Shown piece by piece: positions 26,882 to 36,354 of a stretch of DNA of 39,780 nt. The stretch is from Candidatus Aminicenantota bacterium (GTDB taxonomy: Bacteria; Acidobacteriota; Aminicenantia; Aminicenantales; Aminicenantaceae). The notes under the pieces were generated by a model. That model searched no databases and was not told the origin of the DNA. It worked only from the letters and a program-made list of their open reading frames with translations. A program made the translations under genes and the position numbers. Positions within the stretch are counted from its first letter, which is position 1; each line of letters opens with the position of its first letter. The stretch covers positions 1 to 39,780 of the forward strand of contig DAOVDU010000010.1 of NCBI GenBank assembly GCA_030669305.1, in the 5' to 3' direction.

Positions 26882-27430
26882 ATGGAAGATTTATCTTTAC
26901 ATATTCTTGATATTGCCGAAAATTCAATCAATGCACAGGCCAAAAGAATTGAAATCAAAATCAAAGAAAACAAGGAAAAAGATCTTTTATCTTTAGAAAT
27001 CGTGGACAACGGAAAAGGAATGGATCAAAAAACAATCGAACGGGCTCTGGATCCTTTCTTTACAACAAAAAAAATCCGGCGTTTTGGATTAGGTTTATCA
27101 CTGCTCGCCGAAGCCGCAAAGCTTGCAAACGGCAGCTTCTCTATAGAATCAAAACCTACAAAGGGAACTAAAATCAGGGCAACCTTTCAATCGAGCCATA
27201 TAGATACAAAACCTCTTGGAGATATGGCACAAACACTGGTGACTCTTATCATGGGCCATCCAGAAGTGGATATTCTCTTCAGTCATAAAATCAATCATTC
27301 ACAGTATTATTTAGACACAAAAGAAATAAAGGCTCAACTTAACGGGCTCTCGATTAATTCTCCAGAGGTTATAGGATTAATCAAGAAAAATATAAAAGAA
27401 GGCTTATACAATCTAAGGAGGCGAAAATGA
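26882..27430 (+). CDS. HATPase domain protein (copy 2)
   Basis: LHILDIAENSINAQAKRIEIKI, IVDNGKGMDQKTIERALDPFFTTKKIRRFGLGLSLLAEAAKLANGSFSIES. Confidence 0.88.
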   Translation: MEDLSLHILDIAENSINAQAKRIEIKIKENKEKDLLSLEIVDNGKGMDQKTIERALDPFFTTKKIRRFGLGLSLLAEAAKLANGSFSIESKPTKGTKIRATFQSSHIDTKPLGDMAQTLVTLIMGHPEVDILFSHKINHSQYYLDTKEIKAQLNGLSINSPEVIGLIKKNIKEGLYNLRRRK

Positions 27431-27882
27431 ATGAAAGCAAATTAACGGAAATTATTGAAAAATACGGAAGTGATACCCATGCTGTTGTCGCTATTCTTCA
27501 GGACATCCAAGAAGAATTTAACTACCTCCCTAAAGATGTGCTTATGAAGCTCTCTGAGGAAACCAACGTTCCTCTCAGTCGAATTCTCAGTGTGGCAACT
27601 TTTTACAAGGCCTTTAGTCTTATACCCAAAGGAAAATATCCTATTCACGTTTGTCTTGGAACAGCCTGTCATGTGAGAGGAGGAGCAAGACTTATGGAAA
27701 AAATTGAGAGGCAGCTTGGGATCAAAAGAGGTAATACAACTGAGGATCTTAATTTTAGTCTTGATGAAGTGCGCTGTCTTGGTTGCTGCGGCCTTGCTCC
27801 TGTAATGATGGTTGGAAAAGATATTCACGGGAAATTGTCTGCCTCAAAAGCTGTCTCTATCTTGGATCAATATAAAAAATAG
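27427..27882 (+). CDS. NuoE/HydC/HndA-like thioredoxin-fold [2Fe-2S] subunit
   Basis: HVCLGTACHVRGGARLMEKIERQLGI...VRCLGCCGLAPVMMVGKDIHGKLS. Confidence 0.95.
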   Translation: MNESKLTEIIEKYGSDTHAVVAILQDIQEEFNYLPKDVLMKLSEETNVPLSRILSVATFYKAFSLIPKGKYPIHVCLGTACHVRGGARLMEKIERQLGIKRGNTTEDLNFSLDEVRCLGCCGLAPVMMVGKDIHGKLSASKAVSILDQYKK

Positions 27883-27899
27883 AGGAAGAAGGAGAAAAA

Positions 27900-28286
27900 A
27901 TGCCTAAATTAAAAATTGAAGATTTAGTAAAAATTAAAGAAAAAGCAACAAAAACAACTTCATTAAGAGAAGGCGGCCCGTATAAAACGAAGATAACGGT
28001 TCACATGGGAACATGTGGCATCGCTGCTGGCGCCCGAAAAATATTGGACAGCCTGATGAAAGAAATAGAAGAAAGAGATACTAAAGACATTTTCCTCACT
28101 ACTTCAGGATGTGCTGGTTTGTGCAGTCGGGAGCCCATGATCACAGTGGAATCTACAGGCAAGGCTCCGGTTAAGTATATAGAGCTGACAGAGGAAAAAA
28201 CAAAAGAAATTTTCGATAAACATATTATCGGCGGAAACATTGTTCAGGCATATGCCCTTGCTGTAGGAAGCGAAAGAGCTGTCTAA
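27900..28286 (+). CDS. Thioredoxin-like [2Fe-2S] ferredoxin (HndB-like)
   Basis: KITVHMGTCGIAAGARKILDSLMKEIEERD...TTSGCAGLCSREPMITVES. Confidence 0.88.
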   Translation: MPKLKIEDLVKIKEKATKTTSLREGGPYKTKITVHMGTCGIAAGARKILDSLMKEIEERDTKDIFLTTSGCAGLCSREPMITVESTGKAPVKYIELTEEKTKEIFDKHIIGGNIVQAYALAVGSERAV

Positions 28287-28298
28287 ACAAAGGAGAGA

Positions 28299-31200
28299 AT
28301 GATGAAAGATAAACTATATCGATTACATTTAATGGTTTGTGGTGGAACAGCTTGTGTATCTAATCACGCCTTTGAAATAAAGGAAGCCTTGGAAAAAGAA
28401 TTAAAAAAGCAAGGATTGGAAGATGAAGTACTGGTTGTCACCACAGGATGCAACGGTTTTTGTGAAGCAGGACCGCTATTGGTAGTAAAACCCGATAACA
28501 TATTTTACAACCTTCTTACAGTAGAAAAAATTCCCCACTTGGTCGAAGAACATTTTCTAAAAGGCAGACCAGTTAAGGAATTTATGTATACTCCTCCTGC
28601 CGAAAAAACTCCTGTGCCAAAATTAAGCGACATAGGCTTCTTTAAAAAGCAAATTCTTATTGCCCTCAGAAATAGAGGTTTGATTGATCCTGAAAAAATT
28701 GACGATTATATTGCTCGAGACGGCTATACCGCAATAGCAAAAGCCCTGACAAAAATGACTCCAGAAGGAATAATTAAAGAAATAAAGGAGGCAGGACTTC
28801 GAGGAAGAGGTGGGGCAGGATTTCCTACAGGACTGAAATGGGAATTTGTTCGAAATGCAGAGGGAGAACCGAAATATATCATATGTAATGCCGACGAAGG
28901 TGACCCTGGAGCGTATATGGATCGAAGTATAGCCGAAGCAGATCCCCATTCAGTTTTGGAAGGTATGTTAATAGGAGCCAAAGCTATAGGGGCTAAGAAG
29001 GGATTTATTTATATAAGGAACGAATACCCATTAGCTGTTCAAAGAATGTATATAGCTATCGACCAGGCTAGCGAGTATGGATTGTTGGGTAAAGATATTC
29101 TAGGTACAGGATTCGATTTCGATGTCAAGGTGATCAGAGGAGCAGGAGCCTTTGTCTGTGGAGAAGAGACAGCTTTGATGGCATCTGTTGAGGGCCGTCT
29201 GGGAGAACCCAGGCCTCGTCCCCCTTATCCTGCCCAGAGTGGTCTCTGGGAAAAGCCTACAAATATAAATAACGTCGAAACTTGGTCTAATATTGCCCCA
29301 ATTATTAATCGGGGAGCCAAATGGTATTCTTCCATAGGAACTGAATTGAGCAAAGGGACTAAGGTCTTTTCAGTTGTGGGCAAAGTCAAAGATACAGGTC
29401 TAGTAGAAGTACCTATGGGAATAAGTTTAGGTGAGATAATTTTTGACATCTGCGGCGGAATCCTTAAGGATCGAAAATTCAAAGCGGCGACAATCGGAGG
29501 TCCTTCTGGTGGATGTGTTCCTGCTGAGCTTTTGAATCTGCCTGTAGACTACGAGCAATTAACCAAGGCTGGATCCATGATGGGTTCAGGAGGTATGGTT
29601 ATAACCGACGAAAATACCTGTATGGTGGATATGGCCCACTACTTTCTCTCCTTCACCAAAGATGAATCCTGCGGAAAATGTACTCCATGCCGAGAAGGAA
29701 TTCCCCGAATGCATGAAATTCTTAGCAAGATAAAAAGGGGTGAAGCAGAAATGAAGGATCTTGATCTGCTTGAAGATTTAGCAATAAATATCAAAGCCAC
29801 GGCTTTGTGCGGATTAGGCAACACAGCTCCCAATCCTGTTCTGAGTACTCTTCGCTACTTCAGAGATGAATATGTAGCCCATATAAAATATAAAAAATGC
29901 CCGGCAGGCGTCTGCAATGAACTCGTTTCATCACCCTGCCATCATACCTGTCCTATCGATACAGAAGCCTGCTCATATGTGGCGTTAATTGCTCAGGGTA
30001 AATTCAAAGAAGCCTTAGAGGTTAATCGCTGGGTCAACCCTTTACCCAGTGTTTGCGGCCGAGTATGCCATCATCCCTGCGAAACAAGATGCAGAGCTGG
30101 GGAAGTCGGAGAGCCCATTGCAATAAGGCATCTTAAGCGATTTGTTTCAGATTACGAAAGAACAAATGGAGGGAAGCCTTCTGTAACACAAGTTCCAATT
30201 AAATACGAAAAAGTAGCCATTGTTGGTTCCGGACCTGCAGGTCTAATGGCCGGATGGGAGCTTGTAAAGCAAGGCTACGATGTAACAATTTTTGAGGCGG
30301 AGCGAGTCCCAGGAGGAATGTTAGCGTGGGCTATTCCTGAATACAGGCTGCCAAAAGACATTCTCAATTCTGAAATTGATACCATAAAAGAACTTGGAGT
30401 AAAGATCAAAACCAATACCTCTATCGGAAAAGATATTACTTTAGATGACCTCTTCAGCAAAGGATACAAAGCTGTGTTTATCGCTACGGGTGCCCCTGTA
30501 AATTTGAAATTAGGTATTCCAGGTGAAGAGGTAGAGGGAGTAATAGATCCTATAGAATTCTTGAAGAAATACAACCTGGAAAAAGAGGCAAAAATCGGCA
30601 AAAAAGTAGCGGTTATCGGAGGAGGCAATACTGCCATAGACGCTGCCCGAACCGCCTGGAGATTAGGAGCTGATGTGACCATTCTCTATAGAAGGACAAA
30701 ACCCGAGATGCCAGCCAATGAGGAAGAAATAGATGAGACTATTGAAGAAGGAATTAAAATTGAGTTCTTAATATTACCGATAGAGGCTTATTCTGAAAAC
30801 GGAAAGCTAACAAAAATAAAGTGTACAAGAATGGCTCTCAGCGATTTCGACAAATCAGGAAGACGAAGACCTGTGCCTGTTGAAGGAAGTGATTTTGAGA
30901 TGGAAATTGACACTCTTATTCCTGCCATTGGTCAGCAGCCAGACTTAGCTTTTCTCAACGGAAATACAAAACTTAATATCTCCAAATGGAAAACTTTAGA
31001 GGTTGATCCCGAAACCATGGCAACTAATGTTCAAGGAATATTCGCTGGAGGGGATGTCGTATCAGGACCAGCTAATGTTTTAGAAGCAATGCAAGCAGGA
31101 AAAATTGCTGCTGAATCCATGCATAAATATTTAAGAGGCGAAAGTTTTGTAAGGGAGTACAAGCCGACTAAGCCCAGGTTAGAGGTTTCTCCTGTGGAAT

Positions 31201-31373
31201 TAACTCCTGAAGAAGCAACTGAACTGGAAAGACCAAAAATCCCATCCTTACCTTTGGAAAAACGAATTGGTACATTCAAAGAAGTAGAACTTGGATTCAG
31301 CAAAGACATCGCCATAAAAGAAGCCAAACGATGCTTGAGATGTGATTTGGAAAGCAAAGGAGGAAAAAAATGA
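28299..31373 (+). CDS. Trx-like 2Fe-2S + NuoF/HydB-like + GltD/NfnB-like FAD/NAD(P) oxidoreductase fusion
   Basis: N-term MVCGGTACVSNHAFEI...TTGCNGFCEAGPL; NuoF GLRGRGGAGFPTGLKWEF, ICNADEGDPGAYMDR, ESCGKCTPCREG; C-half SSPCHHTCPIDTEACSYVALIAQGKFKEAL...GRVCHHPCETRC, IVGSGPAGLMAGWELVKQGYDVTIFEAERVPGGML, VIGGGNTAIDAARTAWRLGADVTILYRRT. Confidence 0.95.
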   Translation: MMKDKLYRLHLMVCGGTACVSNHAFEIKEALEKELKKQGLEDEVLVVTTGCNGFCEAGPLLVVKPDNIFYNLLTVEKIPHLVEEHFLKGRPVKEFMYTPPAEKTPVPKLSDIGFFKKQILIALRNRGLIDPEKIDDYIARDGYTAIAKALTKMTPEGIIKEIKEAGLRGRGGAGFPTGLKWEFVRNAEGEPKYIICNADEGDPGAYMDRSIAEADPHSVLEGMLIGAKAIGAKKGFIYIRNEYPLAVQRMYIAIDQASEYGLLGKDILGTGFDFDVKVIRGAGAFVCGEETALMASVEGRLGEPRPRPPYPAQSGLWEKPTNINNVETWSNIAPIINRGAKWYSSIGTELSKGTKVFSVVGKVKDTGLVEVPMGISLGEIIFDICGGILKDRKFKAATIGGPSGGCVPAELLNLPVDYEQLTKAGSMMGSGGMVITDENTCMVDMAHYFLSFTKDESCGKCTPCREGIPRMHEILSKIKRGEAEMKDLDLLEDLAINIKATALCGLGNTAPNPVLSTLRYFRDEYVAHIKYKKCPAGVCNELVSSPCHHTCPIDTEACSYVALIAQGKFKEALEVNRWVNPLPSVCGRVCHHPCETRCRAGEVGEPIAIRHLKRFVSDYERTNGGKPSVTQVPIKYEKVAIVGSGPAGLMAGWELVKQGYDVTIFEAERVPGGMLAWAIPEYRLPKDILNSEIDTIKELGVKIKTNTSIGKDITLDDLFSKGYKAVFIATGAPVNLKLGIPGEEVEGVIDPIEFLKKYNLEKEAKIGKKVAVIGGGNTAIDAARTAWRLGADVTILYRRTKPEMPANEEEIDETIEEGIKIEFLILPIEAYSENGKLTKIKCTRMALSDFDKSGRRRPVPVEGSDFEMEIDTLIPAIGQQPDLAFLNGNTKLNISKWKTLEVDPETMATNVQGIFAGGDVVSGPANVLEAMQAGKIAAESMHKYLRGESFVREYKPTKPRLEVSPVELTPEEATELERPKIPSLPLEKRIGTFKEVELGFSKDIAIKEAKRCLRCDLESKGGKK

Positions 31374-33142
31374 ATAATGATAAAAAAATTAAACTAACTA
31401 TTAATGATAAACCTATTGAAGTAGAAGAAGGAATAACTATTCTCCAAGCTGCCAAGATGCTGGATATTGATATCCCTACATTATGCTATCATCCTCTTCT
31501 GGAACCTTATGCAGCCTGCCGGGTATGCGTAGTAGAGAGAAAAATCGGAGAAAACTCTGACTTAGTCACATCCTGTAACACAAAAGTTCAAGAAGGAATG
31601 GTCATTTACACAGATTCGGAAAATGCAACAAAAGCAAGGCGATTAAATGTCGAGCTGCTCATGGCCCAAGCCCCTGCTGCAGAACCAGTTCAGCAAATCG
31701 CAAAAGAATTGGGTATCGAAAAAACAAGGTTCGAAATAGAAGATCCGAACGAAAAATGTATCCTCTGCGGGTTATGTGTACGAACATGCGAGCAGATAGT
31801 GGGAGCAGAGGCCATAAGCTTCATTGAAAGAGGAAAGAACCGAACAGTATCTCCTCCTTTCGGAGAGCCATCCGAAGCCTGTATTGGCTGTACAGCCTGT
31901 GCCTATTTCTGCCCTACAGAAGCTATTACAGTCGAAGATCTATATGGAAGAAAAGTTATCCATAATGAACTGAACCTTGGCCCCTCGACTGCAATTCTAG
32001 TTCCTATTCGCCAGGCTGTTCCTATGGTCCCCGTCATCGACGAAGAAGCATGTATTCATTTTAAAACCGGAGAGTGCAAAATCTGCGAGAAGGTTTGCGA
32101 GAAAGAAGCTATTAACTATGAAATGGAAGACGAAGAAATTGAAATCGAAGTGGGCTCTATAATTTTAGCCTCAGGCTTTAAACCTTTCGATGCTACGAGA
32201 ATACCTGCTTACGGATATGGAAGATTAAATAACGTCATAACAGGCTTGGAATTTGAAAGATTGAACAATGCCTCAGGGCCCACAGATGGAAAAATTCTCT
32301 TGGCCAACGGAGAAGAGCCGAAAGCAGTGGGTATTGTCCACTGTGTCGGATCTCGTGATAAAAACTATAATGAATACTGCTCCAGGGTCTGCTGTATGTA
32401 CTCATTAAAATTTGCCCATCTTATCAAGGAAAAAACAAACGCAGAAATTTACGATTTTTACATTGACATGAGATGCTTCGGAAAGGGGTATGAAGAATTC
32501 TATCATCGTCTATTAGAAGAAGGAACCAAATTTATAAGAGGATGCGTCTCTGAGGTGACAGATCTTGCTCTGACAGAGCAAGAAGAAGGCAAGCTCATCA
32601 TCCATGTCGAAGACACCTTGTTAGGAATAGTCAGAAGAATTCCAGTTGATATGGTCATTCTGGCCACAGGTCTTGAACCAGGATTGGATCAAAACGAAAT
32701 TGCAAAAATCTTTAACATCTCCTGCAGCCAAGATACTTTCTTCCTAGAGAGGCACCCAAAGCTTGCTCCTGTATCTACATTTTCTGATGGAATATTTCTG
32801 GCCGGGACATGCCAGTCACCAAAGGATATTCCAGATACAGTCGCACAGGCGGGTGCTGCAGCTTCCGAAGCTTTAGCTCTGGCCGATAAGGGAACATTTG
32901 AACTCGAACCTATTACTGCAGAAATAGACGAAGAGCTCTGTGCCGGATGCCAATTGTGCATTGGACTCTGCCCCTTCACAGCCATAACCTATAATAAAGA
33001 AAAAGGGATTTCTGAGATCAATGATGCCCTTTGTAAGGGTTGCGGGACCTGTGTCTCGGCTTGCCCCTCAGGTGCATCCCAACAGAAACACTTCCGAGAC
33101 TCACAAATCTTCGCGGAAATTGAAGGAATATTTATCGAGTAA
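31370..33142 (+). CDS. NuoG/HydA-type N-terminal Fe-S region fused to the C-terminal half of HdrA
   Basis: N-term 2Fe-2S (LCYHPLLEPYAACRVCVVE), 4Fe-4S (CILCGLCVRTCEQIVG; CIGCTACAYFCPTEAI), then HdrA-type AVPMVPVIDEEACIHFKTGECKICEKVCEKEAINYEMEDEEIEIEVGSIILASGFKPFDA...VHCVGSRDKNYNEYCSRVCCMYSLKFAHLIKEK, C-terminal CAGCQLCIGLCP and CKGCGTCVSACP. Confidence 0.93.
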   Translation: MNNDKKIKLTINDKPIEVEEGITILQAAKMLDIDIPTLCYHPLLEPYAACRVCVVERKIGENSDLVTSCNTKVQEGMVIYTDSENATKARRLNVELLMAQAPAAEPVQQIAKELGIEKTRFEIEDPNEKCILCGLCVRTCEQIVGAEAISFIERGKNRTVSPPFGEPSEACIGCTACAYFCPTEAITVEDLYGRKVIHNELNLGPSTAILVPIRQAVPMVPVIDEEACIHFKTGECKICEKVCEKEAINYEMEDEEIEIEVGSIILASGFKPFDATRIPAYGYGRLNNVITGLEFERLNNASGPTDGKILLANGEEPKAVGIVHCVGSRDKNYNEYCSRVCCMYSLKFAHLIKEKTNAEIYDFYIDMRCFGKGYEEFYHRLLEEGTKFIRGCVSEVTDLALTEQEEGKLIIHVEDTLLGIVRRIPVDMVILATGLEPGLDQNEIAKIFNISCSQDTFFLERHPKLAPVSTFSDGIFLAGTCQSPKDIPDTVAQAGAAASEALALADKGTFELEPITAEIDEELCAGCQLCIGLCPFTAITYNKEKGISEINDALCKGCGTCVSACPSGASQQKHFRDSQIFAEIEGIFIE

Positions 33143-33241
33143 AAACTTATTGTAGAATCTTTAATTTAATTTAGTTATAATATCCCGTTTATATTCTCTA
33201 CATGAAAAAGTGATTTAATAACAATCAAGAGGAGGCCAACT

Positions 33242-33682
33242 ATGGCAAATGAAGCATTCGAACCCAAATTAGTTGGTTTCTTGTGTAATTGGTGCTCCTA
33301 TACTGGTGCCGACTTAGCAGGAACAGCTCGAATGACCTACGCACCGAATATACGTATTATTCGAGTCATGTGCAGCGGCCGGGTGGACCCTCAATTTGTC
33401 CTTAAAGCATTCATAGAGGGAGCTGATGGTGTCCTTATTTCCGGATGTCACCCGGGTGACTGTCATTACCAAGAAGGCAACTATAACGCCTTAAGAAGGC
33501 ATAGACTCCTTTCCAAAATGCTGGAACAGTTCGGCATTGAGCGAGAAAGGTTCAGGTTGGAATGGGTTTCAGCTGCTGAGGGAGTAAAATTCCAGCAAAT
33601 CTGTGATGAATTTACAGAACAAATCAAGAAACTAGGACCTTTAAACTTAAACGGAGGCAAAGATGAGCACAGAGAAGCCTAA
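33242..33682 (+). CDS. mvhD: MvhD-like hydrogenase iron-sulfur (delta) subunit
   Basis: [76 protein letters not shown]. Confidence 0.95.
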   Translation: MANEAFEPKLVGFLCNWCSYTGADLAGTARMTYAPNIRIIRVMCSGRVDPQFVLKAFIEGADGVLISGCHPGDCHYQEGNYNALRRHRLLSKMLEQFGIERERFRLEWVSAAEGVKFQQICDEFTEQIKKLGPLNLNGGKDEHREA

Positions 33683-34643
33683 GGTTGCTTTTTACTGGTG
33701 TGCATCCTGTGGAGGATGCGAAGAGGCTGTTATCGATCTGGCCGAAGACATTCTAAAGGTTGTCGAAGCAGTGGATATCGTCTTCTGGCCCGTAGCTTTA
33801 GACTTTAAGAAAAAAGACGTCGAAGCTATGAAAGATGGCTCAATTGCTGTTAGCTTTATCAACGGTGCTGTACGGCTTTCAGAACAGGAGGAGATGGTAA
33901 AACTTTTAAGACAGAAATCAGGGCTCGTCGTGGCCTTTGGAAGCTGCTCTCATCTAGGTGGAATTCCCGGGTTGGGAAACTTCTGGAACAAAGAAACCAT
34001 CTTCAGACGGGCTTACCTTACAACACCTTCCACAGATAATCCTGATGGAACTGTTCCCTTAGAAAAGACAGAAGTTGACGGCAAGGAACTTACACTCCCA
34101 CGCTTTTATGACACGGTATACACGTTAGACCAGGTAATCGATGTGGATTATTATCTTCCGGGCTGTGCTCCTCCTCCAGATTTGATTATGAATGCGCTGC
34201 AAGCCATACTGGAAGGAAAACTTCCTCCAAAAGGAGCGGTCCTTTCTCCAAATAAATCCCTTTGTGATGACTGCAAGAGGAATGAATCAAAGCCTGAAAA
34301 GCTAACTATCAAGGAAATCAAAAGACCCTGGGAAGTAGAGCTTGACCCTGAAAAATGTTTTCTGGCTCAGGGAGTCATCTGTATGGGACCTGCAACCCGA
34401 ACAGGCTGCGGCGAAAGATGCATAGAAGCCAACATGCCCTGCAGGGGCTGCTTCGGACCAACAGACCAGGTCATTGACCAGGGGGCAAAGTTCCTTTCAT
34501 CCCTTGCGTCGATTCTAGATACTGATGATGAAAAAGAGATAGAAAAGATTGTGGATACTATTGTTGACCCAGCTGGAACATTTTATCGTTTCAGTCTGCC
34601 TTCCTCAATCTTTAGAAGAAGAAGAATGGAGGATATAAAATGA
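33663..34643 (+). CDS. mvhG: [NiFe] hydrogenase small subunit, MvhG-like (group 3c)
   Basis: [83 protein letters not shown]. Confidence 0.94.
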   Translation: MSTEKPKVAFYWCASCGGCEEAVIDLAEDILKVVEAVDIVFWPVALDFKKKDVEAMKDGSIAVSFINGAVRLSEQEEMVKLLRQKSGLVVAFGSCSHLGGIPGLGNFWNKETIFRRAYLTTPSTDNPDGTVPLEKTEVDGKELTLPRFYDTVYTLDQVIDVDYYLPGCAPPPDLIMNALQAILEGKLPPKGAVLSPNKSLCDDCKRNESKPEKLTIKEIKRPWEVELDPEKCFLAQGVICMGPATRTGCGERCIEANMPCRGCFGPTDQVIDQGAKFLSSLASILDTDDEKEIEKIVDTIVDPAGTFYRFSLPSSIFRRRRMEDIK

Positions 34644-36106
34644 CTAATAATAAAAGAATAACTATAGATCCCATAACTCGCTTGGAAGGACATGGCAAGA
34701 TTGAAATCTTTCTGGATGACAAAGGGGATGTGGAAAGAGCTTTTCTGCAGATACCTGAATTACGGGGATTTGAGCAGTTTGCCGTAGGAAGACCTGCAGA
34801 GGAAATGCCAAGAATAACCCCCCGTATCTGCGGAGTCTGCCCTACTGCCCATCACATGGCTTCGACTAAAACTTTAGATGACCTTTTCCACGTTGAGCCA
34901 ACTCCCACAGGCCGGATGATCAGAGAACTCATCTACAACGCTTTCCAGTTTGAAGATCATACCCTTCATTTTTTCTTCCTGGGAGGTCCAGACTTTGTCG
35001 TCGGACCTCAAGCCCCTGCTGGTGACAGAAACATACTGGGTGTTATTGGAAAAGTAGGCCTGGAGATAGGAGGCAAAGTCATCCGTGCAAGGAGAGAAGC
35101 CCGAGAAATTATCAATTATTTGGGCGGAAAAATAATTCACCCTGTCTGCGGACTTCCTGGCGGCGTCTCAAAAGCATTGGACGAGGAGCATAGAGTACAA
35201 TTCTTAGACTCAGCAAAGTTCATAGTAGAATTTTCACAGTTTGCCCTTCAAATCTTTGATGACATCGTCCTTAAAAACAAAGAGTATGTGGATATTGTTG
35301 TCGGAGACGCTTATCAAATCAAAACCTACTACATGGGCCTGGTTGACGAAAAAAACAAGGTAAATTTCTATGACGGAGATATTCGCGTTGTAGAACCTGA
35401 AGGAAAAGAGTTCGCAAAATTCAAAGCTCGAGATTATCTCGATCATATCTCTGAACATGTAGAACCCTGGACTTATGTTAAATTCCCATTCCTGAAAAAT
35501 ATTGGCTGGAAAGGGTTTGTTGAAGGAAAAGACAGCGGCGTATACAGGGTCGCTCCTCTGGCTCGGCTCAACGCTTCCGATGGAATGGCCACTCCTCTGG
35601 CTCAAGAACATTACGAAAAGATGTATGAAGTTCTCGGCGAAAAGCCATCACATCATACATTGGCCTTCCACTGGGCCCGATTGATCGAAGCTCTGCAAGC
35701 CAGTGAGTCAATGGTTCAACTTCTTGAAAACAAAGATATATTAGATCCCAACATCCGGAACATCCCCACAGAAACTCCAACAGAAGGCGTAGGTGTAGTA
35801 GAAGCACCCAGAGGTACTCTCTTCCACCACTATAAAACCGATGAAAAAGGAATCATAACTGAAGCCAACCTCATCGTAGCCACAGTAAATAATGCTGCTG
35901 CTATCAACATGTCTATCGAAAAAGCAGCCAAGGCTTTGATCAAAGGCGGAAAAGTTACAGAAGGGCTCTTGAATATGACAGAGATGGCCTTCAGGGCCTA
36001 TGACCCATGTCATGCCTGTGGAACCCATGCCCTTCCAGGAGACATGCCTCTAGTGATAAAAATCTACGACAAAGATAGAGAACTTGTCAAACAGCTAAAG
36101 AAATAA
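34640..36106 (+). CDS. mvhA: [NiFe] hydrogenase large subunit, MvhA-like (group 3c)
   Basis: ITIDPITRLEGHGKIEIF, RITPRICGVCPTAHHMAS (L1), YDPCHACGTHALPGDMPLVIKIYDKD (L2 with C-terminal extension as in a processed precursor). Confidence 0.96.
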   Translation: MTNNKRITIDPITRLEGHGKIEIFLDDKGDVERAFLQIPELRGFEQFAVGRPAEEMPRITPRICGVCPTAHHMASTKTLDDLFHVEPTPTGRMIRELIYNAFQFEDHTLHFFFLGGPDFVVGPQAPAGDRNILGVIGKVGLEIGGKVIRARREAREIINYLGGKIIHPVCGLPGGVSKALDEEHRVQFLDSAKFIVEFSQFALQIFDDIVLKNKEYVDIVVGDAYQIKTYYMGLVDEKNKVNFYDGDIRVVEPEGKEFAKFKARDYLDHISEHVEPWTYVKFPFLKNIGWKGFVEGKDSGVYRVAPLARLNASDGMATPLAQEHYEKMYEVLGEKPSHHTLAFHWARLIEALQASESMVQLLENKDILDPNIRNIPTETPTEGVGVVEAPRGTLFHHYKTDEKGIITEANLIVATVNNAAAINMSIEKAAKALIKGGKVTEGLLNMTEMAFRAYDPCHACGTHALPGDMPLVIKIYDKDRELVKQLKK

Positions 36107-36109
36107 ACT

Positions 36110-36149
36110 CGGTTGGTCGGTTAGTCGGTTGGTCGGTTAATCAGTTTAT
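36110..36149 (+). repeat. Octamer repeat tract after mvhA
   Basis: cggttggt cggttagt cggttggt cggttaat cagtttat, beginning 4 nt after the stop. Confidence 0.8.
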
Positions 36150-36152
36150 TTT

Positions 36153-36187
36153 AAGGGCTCCTCTTCCATTTGTGGGGATAAGCCCTT
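36153..36187 (+). terminator. Hairpin after the hydrogenase operon
   Basis: AAGGGCTcctcttccatttgtggggataAGCCCTT, 7-bp outer stem, about 45 nt after the mvhA stop; no strong U tract. Confidence 0.4.
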
Positions 36188-36290
36188 TAGCTCCAAAATT
36201 ACATTTATTGCTGATTGCCCGCGACTTAAATTAAAATCCCAAACTAATATTGGCAAGTCGTAAACGGACTAAACTTTTGTCTCACTTTTG

Positions 36291-36320
36291 TTGCATGTCT
36301 TGCTAATTTTAGAGTATAAT
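36291..36320 (+). promoter_or_regulatory. Candidate sigma70-type promoter for the Cache kinase/NtrC pair
   Basis: TTGCAT, 18-nt spacer, TATAAT, 35 nt upstream of the 36355 CDS. Confidence 0.5.
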
Positions 36321-36354
36321 CAATTTTAAAAGAAGCATTCTTCAACAAATAAAA

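Noticed and set aside
36110-36149. CRISPR array
   Set aside because: Units are 8 nt without spacers and occur at many gene ends; no cas genes in the window.
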